From: Iris pallida
Taxonomy: Eukaryota; Streptophyta; Magnoliopsida; Asparagales; Iridaceae
DNA: 64,000 nt
Assembly: GCA_029216955.1 (NCBI GenBank)
Contig: JANAVB010005597.1
Coordinates: 49,101,614-49,165,613 of the forward strand
Direction of reading: 5' to 3'
The notes under the pieces were generated by a model that was given only the letters and a program-made list of their open reading frames with translations, did not search any database and was not told the origin of the DNA. A program made the translations under genes and the position numbers. Position 1 is the first letter of the stretch, and the number at the start of each line of letters is the position of its first letter. Below, one piece after another: positions 58,848-64,000 of this stretch.

Positions 58848-61069
58848 TTGGGTCCGTCCATCACATCCAGCTGCTCAAATTCAAACAAAACACATCCAGC
58901 CGATCTCAAATTCATACAAAACTAGTGTTTTAAATTGATCACAATTGCTCCTCTCCCATGAGCCTTCCATCAATGCCGACTTTCACTATCAACTTTATTG
59001 TGAACACAACTCACAGGATATTACAGGTCCTTACAAACGGCAAAATGGTTGGGACCTTCAGGTTTTAAGACCACCACCAAAATAGGTTCCAACTCCAGAG
59101 GATAAAACTGTTGTCTTAAATCAACCATACTGACAAAAATCCTAGAGAAACTAATGAGTTCTTAATTTTTAAAACTCAAGCCATTAAAAGTCTCGACTCT
59201 TTTTTTTCTAAGGGCTAAAGAATCCACATGTAACATCGCTGTTTTGTAGGACCTATTGTAAGTCCCTGTAGTCGAACTCTATATTGTATCCAAATTTGGA
59301 TTGTAGGCCCACAAGAAAACGGAAAATCCCAAAGTACTGTGCCATACAAAATTGTAATATATAATATATTATCGGTGTTCTAAATAGTTTGAGGCAGCCA
59401 CTTAAACAATAGACAGTCTCTCACCGTACCGCTTTAGGCGGATGTCTAGGCTGAACAATACCTGACAAATATTTTGGCCAAAATTTTTACAAACATTGTG
59501 GGCCTATTGTTCACTTTTACAAAACTAAAACTTCATAAACCTTCGTTCTACAACTAAGTTATGCTTAGAACACCCTTAAAATATACATATTATACAAAAA
59601 AAAAAAAGTTGTAAAATAGTAAAAAAAAATGTCCAAAATGTATAAACCGCCTAAGACAGCACATACCCGACTACCGCAATTTAGAACCTTGTAAATGATA
59701 TCAACTCAACAAAGTAGAACCAATTTATAAAGGTCAAAAATATATAACAAAAGTAGAACCAATTATAAACAAAAGCAGAACCAATTATAAAGGTGCTTCA
59801 GATTAAAGTACAAAAACAAAGCTCCTTAACCGAGCACTGACTATACAGAAGAATCTACTATAAAATCACAGCTTACAATAACAAAATTTGATGGCAAAGT
59901 CAATCAAATCAACTGCCATATCACTAAATATTGTACAATGGCATGGACTTCGAAAAGAGAGACTCAGACAAGAAATAAGGTGTCAAGATGTCGTGGGTCT
60001 TCACCAGACGATTGAATGTAGCCTGCACAGAAATGAACAAGTGTCAGGTATCGTAAAACACAAGCCTTTCAAACTTTAAAAATGGTGAAGACTCCGTTGA
60101 TATATCATGATTTTTTTAGCTTTTGTTTATGTTTAATAAATAATTTTACTTGTTGCTTAATTAAAGATAATATTGATAATAAATAAAGCTTAAGAAGATT
60201 ACGGAATGTACAATAACTAGAAACTAGGAGATCATCCCTTCATCAAAGCCTCCCCATGTACTCTCCATGTACACATGCATGATGTACAACTATGTAATAG
60301 ATCGTGATATAATTCCTCAAATGAAAGTAGTCTTAAACATTTGAGGACTGCAATCAAGTGAATACAATATATTTGTTTTAAGATGAAACAGTTTTATCCT
60401 CTGGAATTAGAACCTATTTTAGTGGTGGACCTAGAACCTAAAGGTCTCAACCACTTCTACGTTCGCAAGCTTTACCCCGAGCAGCGTTGGGAGGTAGAGG
60501 CTGGTGGAGCTGCGAATCGGGCGGTGGAGGCTACTCGGTCTGTCATGGATTAGGGTTAGTGATTTGGTGGGACGACAGGAAAAGGTGGCAGGGGTAAGGA
60601 GATGAGTGAGTGAGAAAGGAGTGGGGGAAGAGATGGGGGGTTTAATAAATTAGAGATGGGAGAGTTAGGATTTCTGTGTTTATGGATTGGTCTAGTGTTT
60701 ATGGATTGGTCTAGGTCTTGACCTTTAAAGTGGGCTTTTTTGCAAATTTGTTTTGATATTATATGGTCTTATATTTTACTATATTTTGAAATAATAATTG
60801 AATTATCAAAGGAAGAGATGTAAGTTTACAGCTAGTTTACTTGAAATCTAGTGAATTCTAAATCATTATCTATAAAATAAAGCTATGTGGTGTTTCATTT
60901 CAAAAGATAAAGAAAGATGTGGATTAAAATATAGAGTATATTACACGACTAAATATGATCGAATGATATCAATTAAACTAAAATATTATATGTTCATACA
61001 CATTAACATTAAAATACATACCCGATATAAATCACATTGTAGCACTTTCTCATCATCATTAGCAGACAT
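58848..61069. other. Intergenic DNA with repeats and a possible orphan exon
   Basis: 59377-59687 may be a MITE (GTTCTAAATAG ... AATTTAGAAC). 59036-59117 is the inverted match of 60383-60464. On the minus strand 60022-59926 reads as a terminal exon after CTGTGCAG: ATFNRLVKTHDILTP..., ending at a TAG, but no upstream exon could be attached. 60440-60660 is GC-richer and purine-biased without a gene. Confidence 0.35.
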
Positions 61070-61513
61070 GGAGATAACTCATCATCAAATATATAGAATC
61101 ACATATAATATATAACCCTAAAATCTATACCACATCTGCTAGCGTAATAGACATCTCTCATAGTGGTATCTGAAATATGTTGTGTTGGGTACACCAACGC
61201 TCACTAAAACTCAAAATCAAATCTATAATGCGACACAAAAAAACATATCTCGTTAATGTAAGAAAAACCAAAGACCTGCACCAAAGCCTTTTGATCGTCC
61301 GTTTTCTAGCGACCAAAAGACTTTAGCGCATGCTTTTAACTTTCATTAAATTGACGAGATATGTTTCATATGTAAGACCTAATTTTGAGTCACGTTGCCA
61401 ACGCAACACATTACAGCTACCATTAGGAGAGATGACTATCACACTAGAGATGTGTCACAGATTTTAGGATCACCTATTACATGTGACTATATATTTTATG
61501 ATGAGTTATCTCC
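61070..61513. mobile_element. 444-bp foldback MITE
   Basis: Arms of about 190 bp pair almost end to end: GGAGATAACTCATCATC at the left and GATGATGAGTTATCTCC (with one indel) at the right, and AACATATCTCGT near the loop at both sides. The loop is about 75 bp. A transcript would fold into a long hairpin. Confidence 0.8.
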
Positions 61514-62129
61514 AACAACAAAATTTGGTCAAATTCCATCTCTACCGCAAAATTTCTGACCATTGAATGTTGCCTGCAAACAAACGAATAAGTGTCGAGA
61601 ATTAAGAAAACACGTCATTCAAACCTTAAAAATGGTGAAGGGCTCAGTTAATATATCAAAGTATATATGGGAATGTATAGACAGATATGGCAGCACTATT
61701 GGTTTATCCAAGTGTTAACTGGAATGTACATATAGTTAGAGCATCTTCAACCCTAATGTCATGTATTAACAAGAAAAATCACGACGGATAACTGAGAAGA
61801 CTGATAACTGTACTAATTAGTTAGAACATATAGTTAGAGCATCTTCCTAGAAGTTACAAAATAGAAGGTAATGTACTAATTATAAAGGGCCTGAAAAATC
61901 ACGACGAATAACTGATCATATCCGGTGTTATGAGCAAGTGAAACTGGCTTTAGTTTCCCTTCCTATTGCACGTGATGAAAAATGTATTAACCGGATCAAA
62001 TTGATTGCAGGATCCAAAAAAGGAGCTTAACTTGCTTAACAAATAAAACACATTTGGCCACGTACAAAAACAAGCTGTTCTGTGTGGATGAATCATGGCC
62101 ATCATCCTTTTATCAAGAAAGCCACATTA
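61514..62129. other. Intergenic DNA with fragments of neighbouring repeats
   Basis: 61555-61665 resembles 60005-60110 (GAATGTTGCCTGCA, TCAAACCTTAAAAATGGTGAAG). At 61739 and 61834 short GAGCATCTTC pieces look like broken Tourist-like MITE ends. No gene. Confidence 0.45.
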
Positions 62130-62545
62130 GAGCATCTTCAAGCCTAATGTCTTGTAATGTGATACGATTCCTATGTGGCATGCGAGACAAGACAATTATT
62201 TCCTAGGTGGCAAGAATATATTCACACAAGACAATGAAATAGAAAAATCTCCTCCAATGCAAAAGTATTGAGAAGACAATAAAATCTACTTTTTTTCAAC
62301 TTCCAAGACTTCTTTCCTCCTTTCTTTGTAAATATTTTTATTCATAATTTTGATGATGTGGAGGTAAAGTCATTGTCAAGTGCATTGTCTAGAACTAGAC
62401 AACCAACTTCACAATGTCTTTGACATGTCATGCCAACTTCACAACTTATTTGACCTTTGCTTTGGAGAATGACTTTTTCAATAAAAACTTGTTATTCCTA
62501 TGTGGCATCAACTTTTCCAAACTCACAATTGCATTGGAGATGCTC
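62130..62545. mobile_element. Tourist-like MITE (PIF/Harbinger), copy 2
   Basis: 416 bp starting GAGCATCTTCAAGCC and ending GCATTGGAGATGCTC, with TTA on both sides (62127-62129 and 62546-62548). Interior closely resembles 18736-19157. Confidence 0.85.
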
Positions 62546-62548
62546 TTA

Positions 62549-62768
62549 TGGATGCAAATATGACGTAAATCAAGGAGGCAGGTATCTAATTCCTTGAATA
62601 AAAGGAAATAGGAAAGTTAGATAGCAGACCTAGAATAATATAGAGCAAGAGAAAAGACGCAATTATATTTTCAAAATATATATTATAATAATATAGAGCA
62701 AGAGACTTGATAACAAATAATACAGGTTTCAAAATAGACCTACAGGTTACTACCGTAGAAATAACCTA

Positions 62769-62848
<80 letters not shown>

Positions 62849-64000
62849 CAATAAAAATAAATTTGGTTGGGCTGGAGCCCATCTCAGCCCAACCGGTCGC
62901 CCATGCCTCCATCCAAAAATTCAATTCCTCACCTAAAATTCAATTCCTCCGACCTAAAATTTTCTTCTCACCCAAATTTTCTCCTCACCTGAATCTCTCT
63001 CACCTATCCCGCGTGCCGCCGCTCGCCACAAAATTCGCCTCCCAACTCGAAGAAGGTAATGTTTTTACTTTGATCTATGCCCTAATTGTCAGATCTATGT
63101 TATAAACCCTAGTTTATAGATGTCCTGCCCGTGTCGAGCGGCGGATACAAGAGATGTGTGATAAAAGGGAAATGTTATTTCATAACGTATTCTTAGAAAT
63201 TTTTACTTAGAAATTTTATTCTTAGGAATTTTTACTGAGATTATGTTTGTCTCTCCCTATCCTTAGAAATTTTTACTTAGGAATTTCATAACGTATCGCT
63301 ACTACACAAAGCAGAAGCAGTACATACTACTGTCTGTCTCTCCCTATCCTTTATGCCCCCCATCGTCACTAGCAAAGTCCAACCAAAGAATGATGTTAGC
63401 AAAAAAAAAATTCCATTATTCTCTCAATATTATTTTATTTATCCCTAAAGCACCAGCTATTTGTACTTAACCACACTCCCCAGCAGACCATCGATAGTGT
63501 CTCACTACCCAACAATAAATATACTAAGGACAGTAAATTGAGGTTATTATTGTATTATGCAACATGAATTTACTGAGAATAAATATGCTTTAAGCAATTT
63601 TGCAGAGACTTGACCTTCTGTTAGATTTATGATTCAAGATGAACTTAATGTCTACTGCAATTAAGGATAGAAAATGTTTAAACAAGTTAGAAACACTCTT
63701 ACAATAAGAGTAGTAGGAAATGAGGAGCCCTATGTTGTATGGACACATATTGTAACGATAGGTTTTAGACATGACGATACAAGTTTATTATCTATTTTGA
63801 TATTTCCTGTAGTATTTTACAGTGTTTGTGCATGTCCGAAATGTCCGTCCTATAATACAAGACAACATCAATTTTGGAGTGCCAGCACTTCTCATAGATG
63901 TAGGGACATAAAGAAGAGTTAGCTAATGTTCTGTCATATATAGTTTGCACAATGTGTGGATACATCAATCGCAATATTCGATGATCCTAACATGAGAATT
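62549..64000. other. Intergenic or gene-start DNA at the window end
   Basis: A (TA)n tract fills 62773-62845. From 62870 to 63054 the plus strand is C-rich and ends AAGAAG|GTAATG, which could be a first exon and donor of a gene to the right; its translation resembles nothing known. The last 900 bp shows no convincing gene. Confidence 0.35.

Noticed and set aside
63674..63974. Overlapping ORFs at the right edge
   Set aside because: Short, on both strands, no motif or splice context.

Overview
The window reads as a transposon-rich stretch of a flowering-plant nuclear genome. Genes have introns with GT...AG borders, TATA boxes sit upstream of coding sequence, and two clear plant genes are present: a plastid-targeted RbcX Rubisco assembly chaperone and a GH28 polygalacturonase. 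Nothing in the sequence fixes the species. No tRNA, rRNA, CRISPR array or prokaryotic operon was seen.

Region 1-13.2 kb is a nest of LTR retrotransposons. A minus-strand element that encodes only Gag (TR-GAG-like) runs off the left edge. Its 5' LTR (2200-12733) is split by a 7.5-kb non-coding LARD-like element (2235-9731) with 2304-bp LTRs, an initiator-tRNA-Met primer site and a perfect GCGGG target duplication. The TR-GAG element abuts an inverted, truncated copy of its own LTR (12734-13247). A GC-rich purine-biased segment and microsatellites follow, then a Ty1/copia RNase H relic (about 14.1-14.3 kb), then about 3.6 kb of AT-rich sequence in which I see no gene.

Region 18.7-29.2 kb is a DNA-transposon cluster. 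It holds Tourist-like and hAT-like MITEs, a foldback, and a structurally complete Mutator-like element (20048-25707) with about 214-bp TIRs and a perfect 9-bp duplication. This MULE carries a four-exon transposase gene with one in-frame stop and a convergent CCHC/GRF zinc-finger gene, an architecture reminiscent of maize MuDR (mudrA/mudrB). A 1.2-kb T-rich array expands another MITE-like element. Region 29393-34475 is two divergent LTRs joined head to tail with no internal domain, sharing one ATGCA duplication.

Region 38.5-52 kb is a nine-exon, 430-codon polygalacturonase gene (39483-51865) with every GH28 motif intact. Intron 7 is 8.9 kb because it holds a Ty1/copia element (43639-51097, TSD CAACT) in sense orientation. 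Two further introns hold MITEs, and a 689-bp Mutator-type MITE ends 282 bp before the start codon.

Region 52.5-64 kb has hAT-like MITEs, a 1.35-kb tandem duplication carrying poly(C) tracts, a six-exon RbcX gene on the minus strand (58226-56215, 216 codons), more Tourist-like MITEs, and a 444-bp foldback. The host genes are independent of each other; the main interest is how insertions have reshaped them and how the elements are nested.
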